Assembly: GCA_963734055.1 (NCBI GenBank)
Contig: CAVTFQ010000007.1
Span: forward strand, 372,001-436,000
Direction of reading: 5' to 3'
DNA from: CAIWHR01 sp963734055
GTDB lineage: Bacteria; Pseudomonadota; Gammaproteobacteria; Burkholderiales; Casimicrobiaceae
Length of the DNA stretch: 64,000 nucleotides
The first letter of the stretch is position 1, and the number at the start of each line of letters is the position of its first letter. The notes under the pieces were generated by a model. It had not been told where the DNA came from. It saw only the letters and a list, made by a program, of their open reading frames with translations, and ran no database searches. The translations under genes and the position numbers were made by a program. Below, in pieces: positions 42,166 to 51,131 of this stretch.

Positions 42166-42528
42166 CTACGCCACGCTCCCGAAGCTCAGGTCGACCGCGC
42201 CCGGTGGTGGCTTGAGCCCGGCCAGGCGGCAGCCCTGGGCGATCGGTCCGCCGGGAAAGAGCGTGTAAAGGTATTTCATGCCGCCCTTGTAGTGAAATTT
42301 CTCGTCGAGGGCGTCATACAGCTCGCGCAGGTTGACGACGCCGTACTCGTGGCGGGCGAAGAACTCCTGCAGCCCGCGTACAACCGCCCAGTGGTCGTCG
42401 GCGAGCGTCAGTTGCTCCCCCTTCGCTATCGCCACCGCGGTCTCGTCCGTCCAACCCGGCGGCGCGTGGGGAAAGCGCGGGTCGGAAGCCGTATCGATGC
42501 CCGGAAAATTGTCCTCAACGTTTCCCAT
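42166..42528 (-). CDS. DsrC/TusE-family protein lacking the terminal cysteine
   Basis: A 120-residue DsrC-fold protein: LTLADDHWAVVRGLQEFFARHEYGVVNLRELYDALDEK and the C-terminal arm LYTLFPGGPIAQGCRLAGLKPPPGAV. The arm normally carries the reactive CysA near its end and, in true DsrC, a second CysB eleven residues earlier. Here CysB is present (C100) but the CysA position is Ala111, and a nine-residue tail follows. Sulfur-relay activity as in TusE or DsrC is therefore doubtful, and a regulatory DsrC-like role is more likely. GGAGG lies 6 nt before the ATG. The gene has no sulfur-metabolism neighbours. Confidence 0.75.
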   Translation of the reverse strand: MGNVEDNFPGIDTASDPRFPHAPPGWTDETAVAIAKGEQLTLADDHWAVVRGLQEFFARHEYGVVNLRELYDALDEKFHYKGGMKYLYTLFPGGPIAQGCRLAGLKPPPGAVDLSFGSVA

Positions 42529-42741
42529 GACCCCTCCTGGAAAGATGTGCCAGCAACCGCAAAGTATCATCCAGGGCGCAGGTGCCATCAAGCTTTCGGC
42601 GCCAGAGCGTGGGCGGCCGCAGATCCTGCTCGACCTGCAACGGATCGTTGGGAGGGGGCGTCGCTCCCTGGCGCGTTCGTCATGGATACCGCCGCCAAGG
42701 CCGGAGTGCTACATTTGATCAGGGTCGATGATTTGGCGATT

Positions 42742-42765
42742 GATGGTATGCCGTCGCATACCATC
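42742..42765. promoter_or_regulatory. Perfect inverted repeat before the ankyrin gene
   Basis: GATGGTATG at 42742-42750 and CATACCATC at 42757-42765: a 9-bp perfect stem with a 6-nt loop (CCGTCG), just before the ribosome site GAGGAG and 13 nt before the ATG. It could be a repressor site or a translation-controlling hairpin. Confidence 0.4.
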
Positions 42766-42778
42766 GAGGAGAAGGCCG

Positions 42779-43363
42779 ATGTCCGAAGTTTTGCTGCGGG
42801 CCGTCGAGGCCGGTGATCTTGAGCGCGTGCAGGCGCTCTTGCGAGGCGGGGCTGATTGCAACGTGCGCAACAAAGACGGTGCGACGGCGCTCATGCTCGC
42901 TGCCCATGCCGGCAGGCTTGACGTGGTGCGGGCGCTGATCGAGGCCGGCGCGGACGTGAACGCAACCGATGATTGTGGTTGGGGCGCGTTGGCGAAGGCG
43001 GTCCACAATCCGGACCTCGATCGGGGATTCCCCGACGTGGTGCAAGCCCTGATCCAGGCGGGAGCCGGGATCGAGGCGCCGATCGCGTATGGCATCCGTC
43101 CGTTGATGCTGGCCGCGGGCTACGGTGAAACGGCGGTGGTGGAAGTGCTGCTGAAAGCCGGCGCCGATGTCCTCGCACGCAACGATGGCGGCTTGACCGC
43201 ACTGATGATGGTCAAGGAAAAATTCTACGTCGATGTCATCAATCTGCTGCACGAAGCAGAGCGCGATGCCGGGGTTGGCGAGGGCAGCTGCTCGACCAAG
43301 AACGCGCCCGGATCTCAAGTCGTGACATTCCTCAAGCCGGCGGGTCGCAGCCCGGGCAGCTGA
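42779..43363 (+). CDS. Ankyrin-repeat protein
   Basis: A 194-residue protein with about five ankyrin repeats (LLRAVEAGDLERVQALLRGG, DGATALMLAAHAGRLDVVRALIEAG, GWGALAKAV..., GIRPLMLAAGYGETAVVEVLLKAG, GGLTALMMVKEKFYVDVINLL). These scaffold protein-protein contacts, here probably in the cytoplasm; no partner is evident. The start is ATG 42779 after GAGGAG; an upstream in-frame start at 42728 would run through the inverted repeat. Monocistronic. Confidence 0.85.
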   Translation: MSEVLLRAVEAGDLERVQALLRGGADCNVRNKDGATALMLAAHAGRLDVVRALIEAGADVNATDDCGWGALAKAVHNPDLDRGFPDVVQALIQAGAGIEAPIAYGIRPLMLAAGYGETAVVEVLLKAGADVLARNDGGLTALMMVKEKFYVDVINLLHEAERDAGVGEGSCSTKNAPGSQVVTFLKPAGRSPGS

Positions 43364-43543
43364 CCCTCGCGAACCCTGCGGGGGCTTCGGCGCATCATTT
43401 GCCGACCGAAGACGCTTGAGGCGTCGTCGTCAGCGGCGGCAGGATGACTGTCGTCGCTGGCGAATTCGCGCCAAATCAGCGGGCTAGGGCGACGCCGCCG
43501 ATATCGACCCTTCGAGCGCGCGGTAGAGCGACACGAGCTGGGC

Positions 43544-44713
43544 TCAGACGACCGCTGCGGTCGACGACGGCGCCGCTTCGGATAGCCACCTTGGCGCAGC
43601 CAGAACGGTTTTGCGCAGGCATTCCCGATAGCTGATGTCCCCGGTAAGCAGACCCACGAAGAGCTGGTTGATTCGGTCGTTGCAGACAGCGTGGCGGAAC
43701 GTAAACTCCTGGAAGCTGAACAAGCCCTTGGCGAGGATGCTTGCCGCGCGAAGTTCCGGAAGAATGTCCTGCTTGACCAATTGCGTGTACTGCATCGCGT
43801 GCGCGCCGCCGTCGCGTGCGAATTCCGCCTGCGCCGCCAGCGCCGCGCTCTTCAGTGCAAAGTAGATTCCTTCGCCGAATAGGGACTCGGCAAGACCAGC
43901 TGCGTCTCCAAGCAGCGCCACCGGTCCGCGCTCGAAGACTCCGGCATTGTTACGCAGTGGGATCGCATAGCCGCGGAACGATGCACGGCGACGGCGCAAC
44001 GCAGGATAACGATCGATGAATTCGATCAGGTGTCGACGCAGCGCAGTGCCTCCGAATGGCGAGTAGACGCCGACGTTGAGATGATCGCGCTTCGGGAATA
44101 TCCATCCATAGCCTTTGGGCATGCTACCGAAATCGAATACTGCACGATCGCCGAATTCCTGCAGGACAGCGTCCGGAACTTCAATGAGTGCCTCAAGGAC
44201 CGGAACATACGAAACGAGCCGCCCTCCAAATACCCTGGTACGTACCGCACTTCCGACCCCGTCCGCAGCGAACAGCCGGCGAGCCGTGAATTCGCCGCGG
44301 CTGGTTCTTGCAGTGACCGAAGGGCCATGTGCATGCAGGGCGAGAAACCTGGTTTCCCCGAAGAAATGAGCGCCGGCCTCGCGCGCCCGCGTGAGCAGCA
44401 TTTGATCGAATTCGTTGCGAAGGACGGTGCAACCCACGGGGCGAGGCAGATCCTTGACGATCGCGGCCTGGTTCTTGAAGGTCAACCGGGCACCGCTGAT
44501 CCAGCGATGCGCGACGCCGGTGAGCTCGATGTCGAGCAGCGCAATTGACTTGCGCGACAACCCTCCGCCGCACACCTTGTCGCGCGGAAAGCGGTTCTGA
44601 TCGAGGAGCACAACCCGTCGTCCAGTACGGGCAAGGAGGTAGCCCAGATGGGAACCGGCGGGACCGGCCCCCACCACAATGGCATCGTATGTCGTCATGC
44701 GCGGAAACGACAT
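43544..44713 (-). CDS. Geranylgeranyl reductase-family FAD-dependent oxidoreductase
   Basis: A 389-residue flavoprotein. The FAD motif GxGxxG is in IVVGAGPAGSHLGYLLARTG (about 12-31), the second FAD contact is GDAAGLAESLFGEGIYFA and the family motif RDKVCGGGLSRKSIALL follows the first. This is the geranylgeranyl reductase group, which hydrogenates isoprenoid side chains or oxidises hydrocarbons; the substrate is unknown. The start may be ATG 44713 (MSFPRM, GGGGA upstream) or ATG 44698. Regions either side (43364-43543 and 44714-44941) show no other convincing gene. Confidence 0.85.
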   Translation of the reverse strand: MSFPRMTTYDAIVVGAGPAGSHLGYLLARTGRRVVLLDQNRFPRDKVCGGGLSRKSIALLDIELTGVAHRWISGARLTFKNQAAIVKDLPRPVGCTVLRNEFDQMLLTRAREAGAHFFGETRFLALHAHGPSVTARTSRGEFTARRLFAADGVGSAVRTRVFGGRLVSYVPVLEALIEVPDAVLQEFGDRAVFDFGSMPKGYGWIFPKRDHLNVGVYSPFGGTALRRHLIEFIDRYPALRRRRASFRGYAIPLRNNAGVFERGPVALLGDAAGLAESLFGEGIYFALKSAALAAQAEFARDGGAHAMQYTQLVKQDILPELRAASILAKGLFSFQEFTFRHAVCNDRINQLFVGLLTGDISYRECLRKTVLAAPRWLSEAAPSSTAAVV

Positions 44714-44941
44714 ATCGTTCCCCTACGACGAACGCGAACGTGCTGCCGCCGCTTGCCTTTCTTCGTCTGGAGTTCCCATTCGAGAGCGACGGTCAACGCC
44801 TTGTCGCCCTCGAACACCCGGACAGCCCGGACGGCGTCTTCGCCATACGCGCCCGGCGAGAAGGATTGCGTCGTTCCGCTTCAGTCGCTCGTGACCCGCA
44901 TACGCGGACGCGCCCGCACCGCAGCGCCGTGCACCTTGCGA

Positions 44942-45493
44942 CTATTTCTTCGGACTCGGCTCCACCACCATCGCGAGCGCCTGCGTGTAAGTGGCATACA
45001 CCTGATCGCCCTTCTTGATCCGTCTGAACTGATCGGGGTCGGCAATCTTCACTTGTGCGGTGAGTTCCGGTCCGCGCAGCGTGACAGTCTGCGTGTCGCG
45101 GTTGACGGCGACGACATCGGCGACCACGGTGATGCGACGGCCAGCGACGCCGGCCGGCTGCGCCCCCGGCATCGCGCCCACGGCGCCCTTCTCCTCGGTG
45201 CGAGTGACCGCCATGTCGTTGCCCTTCTTCAGTTCGAGCACGAGCGCCTCGTTGTATCGGGCATGGACCTTGTCGCCGACATTCAACTGGTCGAAGTTCC
45301 TGACCTCGGGCCCGGCGGTGACGACTACCCGGTTGCCTCTAGGGCCCTTCAGCGTGACGTCGCGCGTAGTCTGGTCGATGGCGATGATCGTGGCGGTGAC
45401 GTCGACCGTGTGCTCGACGCTGGCCTTCTGCGCGCGAGCATTGACGGCGAAGGCCGCGGCGATGGCGATGACGATGAATGCGCGTTTCTTCAT
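44942..45493 (-). CDS. Exported protein with two beta-rich repeats
   Basis: A 183-residue protein with a signal peptide (MKKRAFIVIAIAAAFAVNARA, cleavage near ARAQ). It contains two similar halves: VDVTATIIAIDQTTRDVTLKGPRGNRVVVTAGPEVRNFDQL... and ITVVADVVAVNRDTQTVTLRGPELTAQVKIADPDQFRRI..., each ending in a GD-K-V-A-Y motif. This duplicated beta module looks OB-fold or DUF5666-like, but the family is not certain. It is probably periplasmic. Confidence 0.75.
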   Translation of the reverse strand: MKKRAFIVIAIAAAFAVNARAQKASVEHTVDVTATIIAIDQTTRDVTLKGPRGNRVVVTAGPEVRNFDQLNVGDKVHARYNEALVLELKKGNDMAVTRTEEKGAVGAMPGAQPAGVAGRRITVVADVVAVNRDTQTVTLRGPELTAQVKIADPDQFRRIKKGDQVYATYTQALAMVVEPSPKK

Positions 45494-46132
45494 GGCGGGA
45501 GATCCTTTCGCGTGGGAATCGTGAACGAATCAACATGTCGGCAATTGAGAAGCCGGCCGGCTATCCACGACGAACCGTTGCCGGGCAGGTGGCATTTGTA
45601 CTATACACCGCAACGAGCGGGAATCTATTTCCCTTCGTGCCGTTTGGACGCCCCTCCGGCTCACGCAGGAACAGTGGGCGGGTTGGCAATAACCCGTCGC
45701 CGTTCACCTTCGACGTGACAAAGTCGTTGCAGTGAAGCACGGCGAAGTGCAGTGCGTCGTGCGGTAGCTCGCCGGACTCACCGGATTGGCGAGTCCGTAG
45801 GTTTCGTGGAGCGGCATTCGCCGCATAGTCCTGGTTGCCTACTCGCTCGAGCCCGGACAGCGTGAACGCGAGAGGGCTCACGGCGATCAGCATTGAATCG
45901 CGAAGGATCGGCAGCAAATCTGGCGACTTTGGAGCGGGAGGTCGAGCACCCTGGCTATTCGCAGGTAGCGGCCCAAGGCTTTGTTCCGCACCTCCTCGAG
46001 CCGGGCGTCTCCGCCCGATTCGCCCGCGAGTCACCGCACGCAATCGGCCAAAACGCGGATCAAGGCACGCCGCAACCGTCTCCCGCGTTACCCCCGGCGT
46101 GGTGCGTTGACGCCGCCTTTGGTGGAAGGGTG
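45494..46132. other. Gap without a convincing gene
   Basis: About 640 bp. A minus-strand frame to 46169 (202 codons) exists but has no ribosome site, no recognisable family and an amino-acid make-up like a shadow of GC-rich DNA. No tRNA, repeat or clear promoter is seen. Confidence 0.5.
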
Positions 46133-46522
46133 TCAGTGCCAGGGGTTGGCGCGCAGCCACCCCATCCAATTGTTGGCGGCCGTCATCCGCACGGCCTCCG
46201 GCACCAGCGCGGCAAGCATCTGACCGTCTCTGGCCCGGTCGAACGTCGCGGCGCGGGCCTGCAAGCCATCTGGACCGATGTCCAGTACGAACGCCAACGG
46301 TTGCGCCTCAGCCGGATACCGCACGTATACCGCGCCGTAGCTGGTATCCAGCCGCACCATGGCGTTGCTCCCCGGTGAGACTACGCGAGTGATGCCCACT
46401 GCCTGCAGTTGCTGGACGTAGGATCGGGCCAACCGGGCGAGCTCCGGCTGGTCGACCGTAGGCAGTGGAGCCGTGGATGCACAGGCGCAAAGCAGGAGGA
46501 GGGGAAGTATCTTGGCGAGCAC
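46133..46522 (-). CDS. Putative lipoprotein
   Basis: A 129-residue protein from GTG 46522 (a TTG six bases earlier is also in frame). The N-terminus LAKILPLLLLCACAS carries a lipobox-like LLCAC, so lipidation at a Cys near residue 11-13 is likely. The mature part (RLARSYVQQLQAVGITRV, LDTSYGAVYVRYPAEAQ, AFVLDIGPDGLQARAATF) looks globular, and no family is recognised. Confidence 0.6.
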   Translation of the reverse strand: MLAKILPLLLLCACASTAPLPTVDQPELARLARSYVQQLQAVGITRVVSPGSNAMVRLDTSYGAVYVRYPAEAQPLAFVLDIGPDGLQARAATFDRARDGQMLAALVPEAVRMTAANNWMGWLRANPWH

Positions 46523-46824
46523 GGTCAAGTGTAGGCCCGTTGGGCGCTCTCAGCTGCCTCACGCCATGTGGGCCGCTCTTAGACGAGAGCTGCCAGTTAA
46601 CGAGGGGCGCTTTCGCCCAAACTCGCCGTTGGCAATCTTCTGTCTGGTCCGCGAACGGGTTGCCGCACTGCGGCCGAGCGCAATATCCACATTGATATGT
46701 CGGACGGCCGGCGAACGCTGTCGTGAACGTAGGCTTTGGATCGACACTCCTACGCCGGAGGGAGGCTCAGCAGCTCGCATATGTAGATCGCGCTGACGAT
46801 CGAATTGGACGGCGTCCGACTTTC
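46523..46824. other. Gap without a convincing gene
   Basis: About 300 bp before the promoter of the DUF4398 gene. Several short frames exist on both strands, none with a ribosome site plus a family resemblance. Base composition is less GC-rich than the genes around it. Confidence 0.4.
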
Positions 46825-46852
46825 TTGCACACGATATAGCACCTAGCATACT
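46825..46852 (+). promoter_or_regulatory. Sigma-70-type promoter candidate
   Basis: TTGCAC at 46825 and CATACT at 46847, 16 nt apart, about 76 nt before the start of the lipoprotein gene at 46928. The AT-rich spacer and good -10 box make it a plausible housekeeping promoter. Confidence 0.4.
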
Positions 46853-46927
46853 TGGGAAGGACTGTAGTCCAAGTCGACGGTCCACGACTTCGCGTTGTGT
46901 CGGCAAATGAGAAGGTTGGAGGTTATG

Positions 46928-47827
46928 ATGTTCGGAAAATCTGCAACGTTCGTTGTCGCCCTCGCAATTCTCGCCGCTTCAGGATGTGCATCGCTTCCTG
47001 GCCGCGACCCCGCATTGGACGACGCGCGATTATCACTGGATGCGGCGCGACGCAATCCTCAGGTTGCGATGTATGCATCCGCCGAGTTCGACCAAGCGGC
47101 GGCGACACTCCGCCAAGCCGACGACCTCGCGGCTAACGGTGGGCGGTATAACGAAGTGCACCAGCTTGCCTTACTTGCGAACCAGCGTGCCGCGGCGGCG
47201 CAGGACGTGGCGCGCCTTCGTAGTGAGCAGGCGGCGCTCGTCGCGCAGCGCGCGGCAACGGAAGCGCGTATCCAGGCCGACGCCACCCAGCGACAGGCCG
47301 CCGCAGCACAATTACAAGCGGCGGAAGCGCAGCGGCAGGCCGATCAGGCACAGATTCTCGCGGCTGCCGCGCCAGCCGCTTATGACTACCGGCGCCGAGA
47401 GAGCGAGCCGTTGTACGAGGCGCCCGTGACCTCGGTGCGCGCAGTCGTGGGACCACCGCATCAGCGCTGCTGGGTAGAGCGTCAGGTTGTGGACACCGGC
47501 TCACCGGGCATTAACGTCCCGGGCGCAGTGGTGGGAGGCGTCGTCGGCGGCATCCTTGGCCATCAGATCGGGAGTGGCCGCGGACAAGATCTTGCGACGG
47601 GCATCGGCGCAGCCGGCGGCGCGGTGGTGGGAGCGAACGTAGGTCGTGATGCGCCCGGCACAGTTTATACGCAGGATGTGCAGCGGTGCGCGAACGTGTC
47701 CACGGGCGCATCGCTGGACTACTGGGACGTCACGTACAACTTCCGCGGATACGAGCATCATGTGCAGACGACGAGCCCGCCGGGCAGCACCATCTTGGTC
47801 AACGCGCAGGGCGAGCCGCGCGTCTGA
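46928..47827 (+). CDS. Outer-membrane lipoprotein with DUF4398-like and glycine-zipper domains
   Basis: A 299-residue protein. The N-terminus MFGKSATFVVALAILAASGCASLPG has a lipoprotein signal (ASGC). Residues about 25-140 are Ala/Gln-rich and helical (LDDARLSLDAARRNPQVAMYASAEFDQAAATL, then AAAQLQAAEAQRQADQAQ), like DUF4398 proteins. The C-terminal part has a glycine-zipper segment (GAVVGGVVGGILGHQIGSGRGQDLATGIGAAGGAVVGANVG), as in 17-kDa surface antigens, followed by a YDVTYNF-like tail. GGAGG lies 5 nt before ATG 46928; ATG 46925 is too close to it. Confidence 0.8.
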   Translation: MFGKSATFVVALAILAASGCASLPGRDPALDDARLSLDAARRNPQVAMYASAEFDQAAATLRQADDLAANGGRYNEVHQLALLANQRAAAAQDVARLRSEQAALVAQRAATEARIQADATQRQAAAAQLQAAEAQRQADQAQILAAAAPAAYDYRRRESEPLYEAPVTSVRAVVGPPHQRCWVERQVVDTGSPGINVPGAVVGGVVGGILGHQIGSGRGQDLATGIGAAGGAVVGANVGRDAPGTVYTQDVQRCANVSTGASLDYWDVTYNFRGYEHHVQTTSPPGSTILVNAQGEPRV

Positions 47828-48149
47828 CAGACCGGCCACTTCGGAGGCATCACGCGCGCGCAATAGATCAGGTCAAGTAACCGGTGCCGTCGCCCCTCCG
47901 AATGACGGGACGAGCTGGGAAGGTGATTTACCAGCAGTGGGCATGCGATGGTGCGCCCCCAGAAAACCTAGGGTCGCGACCGCCAGAACCCAGGGCGCCC
48001 ATCCACGCCAAGCGCAACCGCGTTGAAGCTGGGTTGCATGAGTAGAGCGGACCGGTGATGTGGATAGGCACGCAAGGACACCGTTGCACTGGGGAGACGG
48101 GCGATACGGGACCGAACGCGAGTCAGCGTCAGGCCGTCATAGGAGGTAA
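47828..48149. other. Gap without a gene, left of the island
   Basis: About 320 bp between the lipoprotein gene and the left island repeat. No convincing ORF, tRNA or promoter is seen. Confidence 0.4.
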
Positions 48150-48167
48150 TGGAGGCGGGGGTCGGAA
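48150..48167. repeat. Left attachment site (copy of the tRNA-Cys 3' end)
   Basis: TGGAGGCGGGGGTCGGAA, an exact 18-nt match, same orientation, to the CCA-end of tRNA-Cys at 55881-55898. Direct repeats of a tRNA 3' end are what a tyrosine-recombinase integration leaves behind. Confidence 0.75.
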
Positions 48168-48340
48168 CCACAATGAGGGGCGTATAGGCCACGCAGACGA
48201 ATGGATGCCCCCATCCGTGCCCCACGCGCTCGAGAGCTTGGTTCGGAGGCTCCTTGCAACTCCAAACTCGCGTAGCCGGAGCTTAGCGCCACGGTGAGAT
48301 CGTCGCGCCGATCGACTGCCTTGCGGCAGGGCTACTCCGA

Positions 48341-48733
48341 TCAAGCGGTCGCGATTTTCTGCGCTGCACCGGCCGACTGATTGGCTTGAACCAGGGCGCG
48401 GCCCCGCGGGGAGACGATCGGGATCATGCCCGCCTGCCGGCAGGAGGGACAGACCTTGTCGCGAGAAGTAACTCGCCAAATGCTGTAGATGAGCCCAGGC
48501 ACGATGAGGCACAGCCACAGGAACAGCTCGAGCAACGTGCTTCCCTTCGTGCGCGTCGCTGGCTCGGCTTGGGTGCCGCAATTCGGGCAGATCATGCTGG
48601 CGCTGGCGCTCACCTTGCCGCGCCCGCCAAAGGTATTGGCGAATGCGCGAAATATCGCGTAGACAATGAGGGCGACGAGCGCGAACGAGACAACGAACGG
48701 AATGGCGGTTTCGCTGTTCAAGGCTCCTCCCAT
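48341..48733 (-). CDS. Membrane protein with zinc-ribbon motifs
   Basis: A 130-residue protein. One hydrophobic helix (about 8-30, IPFVVSFALVALIVYAIFRAF), a CxxC pair in MICPNCGTQ, a second helix (LLELFLWLCLIVPGLIYSIW) and another CxxC in KVCPSCRQAG. The two pairs could form a zinc ribbon folded across the second helix. It resembles small zinc-ribbon membrane proteins often found near defence or phage genes, but no family is certain. First gene inside the left island edge. Confidence 0.65.
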   Translation of the reverse strand: MGGALNSETAIPFVVSFALVALIVYAIFRAFANTFGGRGKVSASASMICPNCGTQAEPATRTKGSTLLELFLWLCLIVPGLIYSIWRVTSRDKVCPSCRQAGMIPIVSPRGRALVQANQSAGAAQKIATA

Positions 48734-48922
48734 GAAAGCGGGGCCCGCTGGCGGGCAAACTTAGACAAATATTCTGCTCTGGCCCCTGCCCGGCACCATT
48801 GACCAAAGTCAACTGCGCGTGGCCCGACGCTCGGTTCTATCGCCAAGGCGAGAACGCGCCGCCCGTCGATCGCCGGTACTCGGACTCGCCGGTGATCTCC
48901 CACACGGTGTACCGCTCGGCGA

Positions 48923-50116
48923 TCACGTCTGTCGCCTCGGTGCCCAGGCGCCGTCCTCGGAATATTCGCTGCAACGCGGCAGGTCGAATGCCTGCCAGAG
49001 AATGTCGAGCAGGGGGCGAGCGATCTCGTCTGTCCTGGCGGATTCTAGGCTATTGACCCATACCTCTGGCAGAACCAAATGCTGCCTCTCGTCGGCGGTA
49101 GCCCGGGTCATATCAAAGTAGGCCTCATGCATGCCAAATTTATAATCCGCGACGAAAAGTAGCGCGATACCGGCAACCGCTGGGCCGGTGATGCCGAACA
49201 ATCGAGCGCGCGTCAAGAGTTTGCCAAGCGCATCATGGAAGAAGCCCGATACCACGGTCGAAGGGATGAGCTTGCGGCCAGGATCGACCATGCCTCCGCC
49301 GACACGCACGGCTTCGAATACGCCCGTTCGAAACACTTGAACGTATGCGAGTGCACCATCCTGTTCCGCAATACCGATCGGGTGAATTAGAAGGCCATCG
49401 AGGTTTATCTTGCAGGACGCTCCGCGCCATTCCTTGAATTCAAGTCCGACGAAGTCGTCGTGAAGTTCGGCGATGTTTATCGAGTGTCTGCCCGCCATAC
49501 TCGCGACAGGCACAAGGTGCACTACGCATAGCGGGCCGGGTTGCACACGAACCGAAGTTTGTTGATTCTTGAGCGCGTTCACCCGTTCGTCGCGGAATTG
49601 ACGAGCTCGCTCTGCGAGCGTGGCCGTACGGTCGAAGGCGGTGCGAAGCTGTTCGTACGTCATGTCCGTGGTCGTGGTGTGGTTCCGCAGGACAAACCTG
49701 CTCCATGGCCCGTTGCTGTGGCGGTGCGGGCCATCGAAAGAGCTCGGAACTCGCACGATCAGTACGTATCCGCCGGCGACGAGTACCTCCCGGATTTGAA
49801 GTCCGGGCACTCGCGGCTCGATTCCCGAATCGAGGACTTGCGCGATGCGGCGCTTCGCGGCATCCGCGGGCTCCGAATTGATCGGCGCCAGCTTGACCGC
49901 GCTGCCCTCTTTGTCGTCAATTCCGTAGATCAGATCGCCGCCATCGCGGTTTGCGAGGGCGCTGACATCCTTTAGCAGTTCAAGCTTCGCCTTGTCATCG
50001 CGCCCCGGCAATTCTCGCTTGAAATCGAGGGTTTGCGATTCCACCCAGCCTTCGGCAAGAAGCTGTTGAAGGTGGATCTCGTTGATTTGGTCGAGTGAAT
50101 AGGGCAACACGCGCAT
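48923..50116 (-). CDS. AlbA_2/Schlafen-type ATP-binding domain protein
   Basis: A 397-residue protein. The N-terminal half has the AlbA_2 (Schlafen AAA-4-like) pattern: ESQTLDFKRELPG, LLKDVSALANRDGGDLIYGIDDKEGSAVKL and YVLIVRVPSSFDGPHRH...RFVLRNHTTTTDMTYEQLRTAF. The C-terminal half is of unknown fold. Proteins of this class bind nucleic acid and occur in restriction-like and anti-phage systems, as well as in transcription regulators. The ATG at 50116 (GCGAGGAC upstream) is preferred to an upstream extension. It is in the island, next to a small acidic protein gene on the same strand. Confidence 0.75.
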   Translation of the reverse strand: MRVLPYSLDQINEIHLQQLLAEGWVESQTLDFKRELPGRDDKAKLELLKDVSALANRDGGDLIYGIDDKEGSAVKLAPINSEPADAAKRRIAQVLDSGIEPRVPGLQIREVLVAGGYVLIVRVPSSFDGPHRHSNGPWSRFVLRNHTTTTDMTYEQLRTAFDRTATLAERARQFRDERVNALKNQQTSVRVQPGPLCVVHLVPVASMAGRHSINIAELHDDFVGLEFKEWRGASCKINLDGLLIHPIGIAEQDGALAYVQVFRTGVFEAVRVGGGMVDPGRKLIPSTVVSGFFHDALGKLLTRARLFGITGPAVAGIALLFVADYKFGMHEAYFDMTRATADERQHLVLPEVWVNSLESARTDEIARPLLDILWQAFDLPRCSEYSEDGAWAPRRQT

Positions 50117-50153
50117 GTCCTCGCCTACCGACGGCTTCGTTTGGATGTCTGCG

Positions 50154-50420
50154 TTACGCGATCGCGTTCGGCTGGAGGAGGCGTTCCACGGCCGCGAGCT
50201 GCTCCGCCATGTGCAGTGCGATCCCGCGCGCGTGTTCGCCGGCTTGGGGATCCGTCGCGAGCGTTTCGTTGGCGAGCGCGACCAGATCGCGGGCGAAGTC
50301 CAGCGCCTCGCGCAGCGGATCGCCAAGCTCTCCGGCCTGGGCGAGCCCGTAGGCTTCGCGCAGCGCGTCCACGAGCGCCGATGACATACTGACGAGCTCG
50401 AGCAGGGCGCGATCGCTCAT
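50154..50420 (-). CDS. Small all-helical hypothetical protein
   Basis: An 88-residue protein with an acidic, leucine/alanine-rich make-up (RALLELVSMSSALVDALREAYG, EALDFARDLVALANETLATDPQAGEHARG), predicted helical. It ends 37 nt before the AlbA_2 start, so they may be co-transcribed. No family is recognised. Confidence 0.5.
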   Translation of the reverse strand: MSDRALLELVSMSSALVDALREAYGLAQAGELGDPLREALDFARDLVALANETLATDPQAGEHARGIALHMAEQLAAVERLLQPNAIA

Positions 50421-50789
50421 CGCGACTTGGTGAGTCGCGGGGCCTCCGCGTTGACCGCCGCGTTAGGGCGTGAACGCATCGGCTGAGCCCCAATAGGTAA
50501 TGTTCGCAAGCATGCTTCGTATATGTTCCTTGTACAGAAACCTCGGCCGAGTCTTGTCGCGCAACATTTCGGGTAGATCGTTCTGGTCGACTACCTCGAC
50601 GTAACCGCTGCCGTTCGGCTCCACAAAGATGTGAACGACACCGCTTTGGTGGTATGCGAGCGGGCGATTCTCACGTGAGGCCCAAATGTATTGGGATCCG
50701 ACCTTGGAGATCAGCACCCGCGCTGAGGTTCCCCCGGAATTTCGTCTTCCAAGCCAGTATGGATAGGATAGGCGAAATGGAGGGCTGGA

Positions 50790-51083
50790 ATGTTCAAGAT
50801 ACCGAAGCAGGAGTACACAGCGGAGTTCAAGGAGCTGGCCGTGAAGCGGGTGAGATCCGGGGAGACAGTGGGCGCGGTCGCGCGTGATCTCGGCTTGGTT
50901 GAGCAGACGCTGCGCAACTGGGTCAAGGCGGCGAAGGCCGGCAAGCTGCACCCGTCGGGAGCCAAGTTGGTGACGCCGGAGCAGATGGAGTTGTCGCGGG
51001 TCCGGGCCGAGAATGCGCGGCTGCGAATGGAGGTCGAAATATTGAAAAAAGCGACGGCGTACTTCGCCAAGGATGCGCTGTGA
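50790..51083 (+). CDS. IS3 transposase OrfA (helix-turn-helix)
   Basis: A 97-residue protein with KQEYTAEFKELAVKRVRSGETVGAVARDLGLVEQTLRNWV, the OrfA helix-turn-helix, and a leucine-zipper-like end (LSRVRAENARLRMEVEILKKAT). A slippery AAAAAAG heptamer (51045-51051) near its end could support -1 frameshifting to a fused OrfAB. Confidence 0.85.
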   Translation: MFKIPKQEYTAEFKELAVKRVRSGETVGAVARDLGLVEQTLRNWVKAAKAGKLHPSGAKLVTPEQMELSRVRAENARLRMEVEILKKATAYFAKDAL

Positions 51084-51131
51084 AGTACGCCTGGATCGAC
51101 GAGGCAACGCGACGCGTATCCGCTGCCGGCG

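Noticed and set aside
45561..46169. 202-codon minus-strand frame in the gap
   Set aside because: No ribosome site, no family, and composition typical of a non-coding frame.
48055..48297. 80-codon plus-strand frame across the left island repeat
   Set aside because: It spans the attachment repeat, lacks a ribosome site and shows no similarity I can recognise.
48317..48330. CTGCC/GGCAG hairpin after the zinc-ribbon gene
   Set aside because: Five-bp stem without a T-run; too weak to call a terminator.
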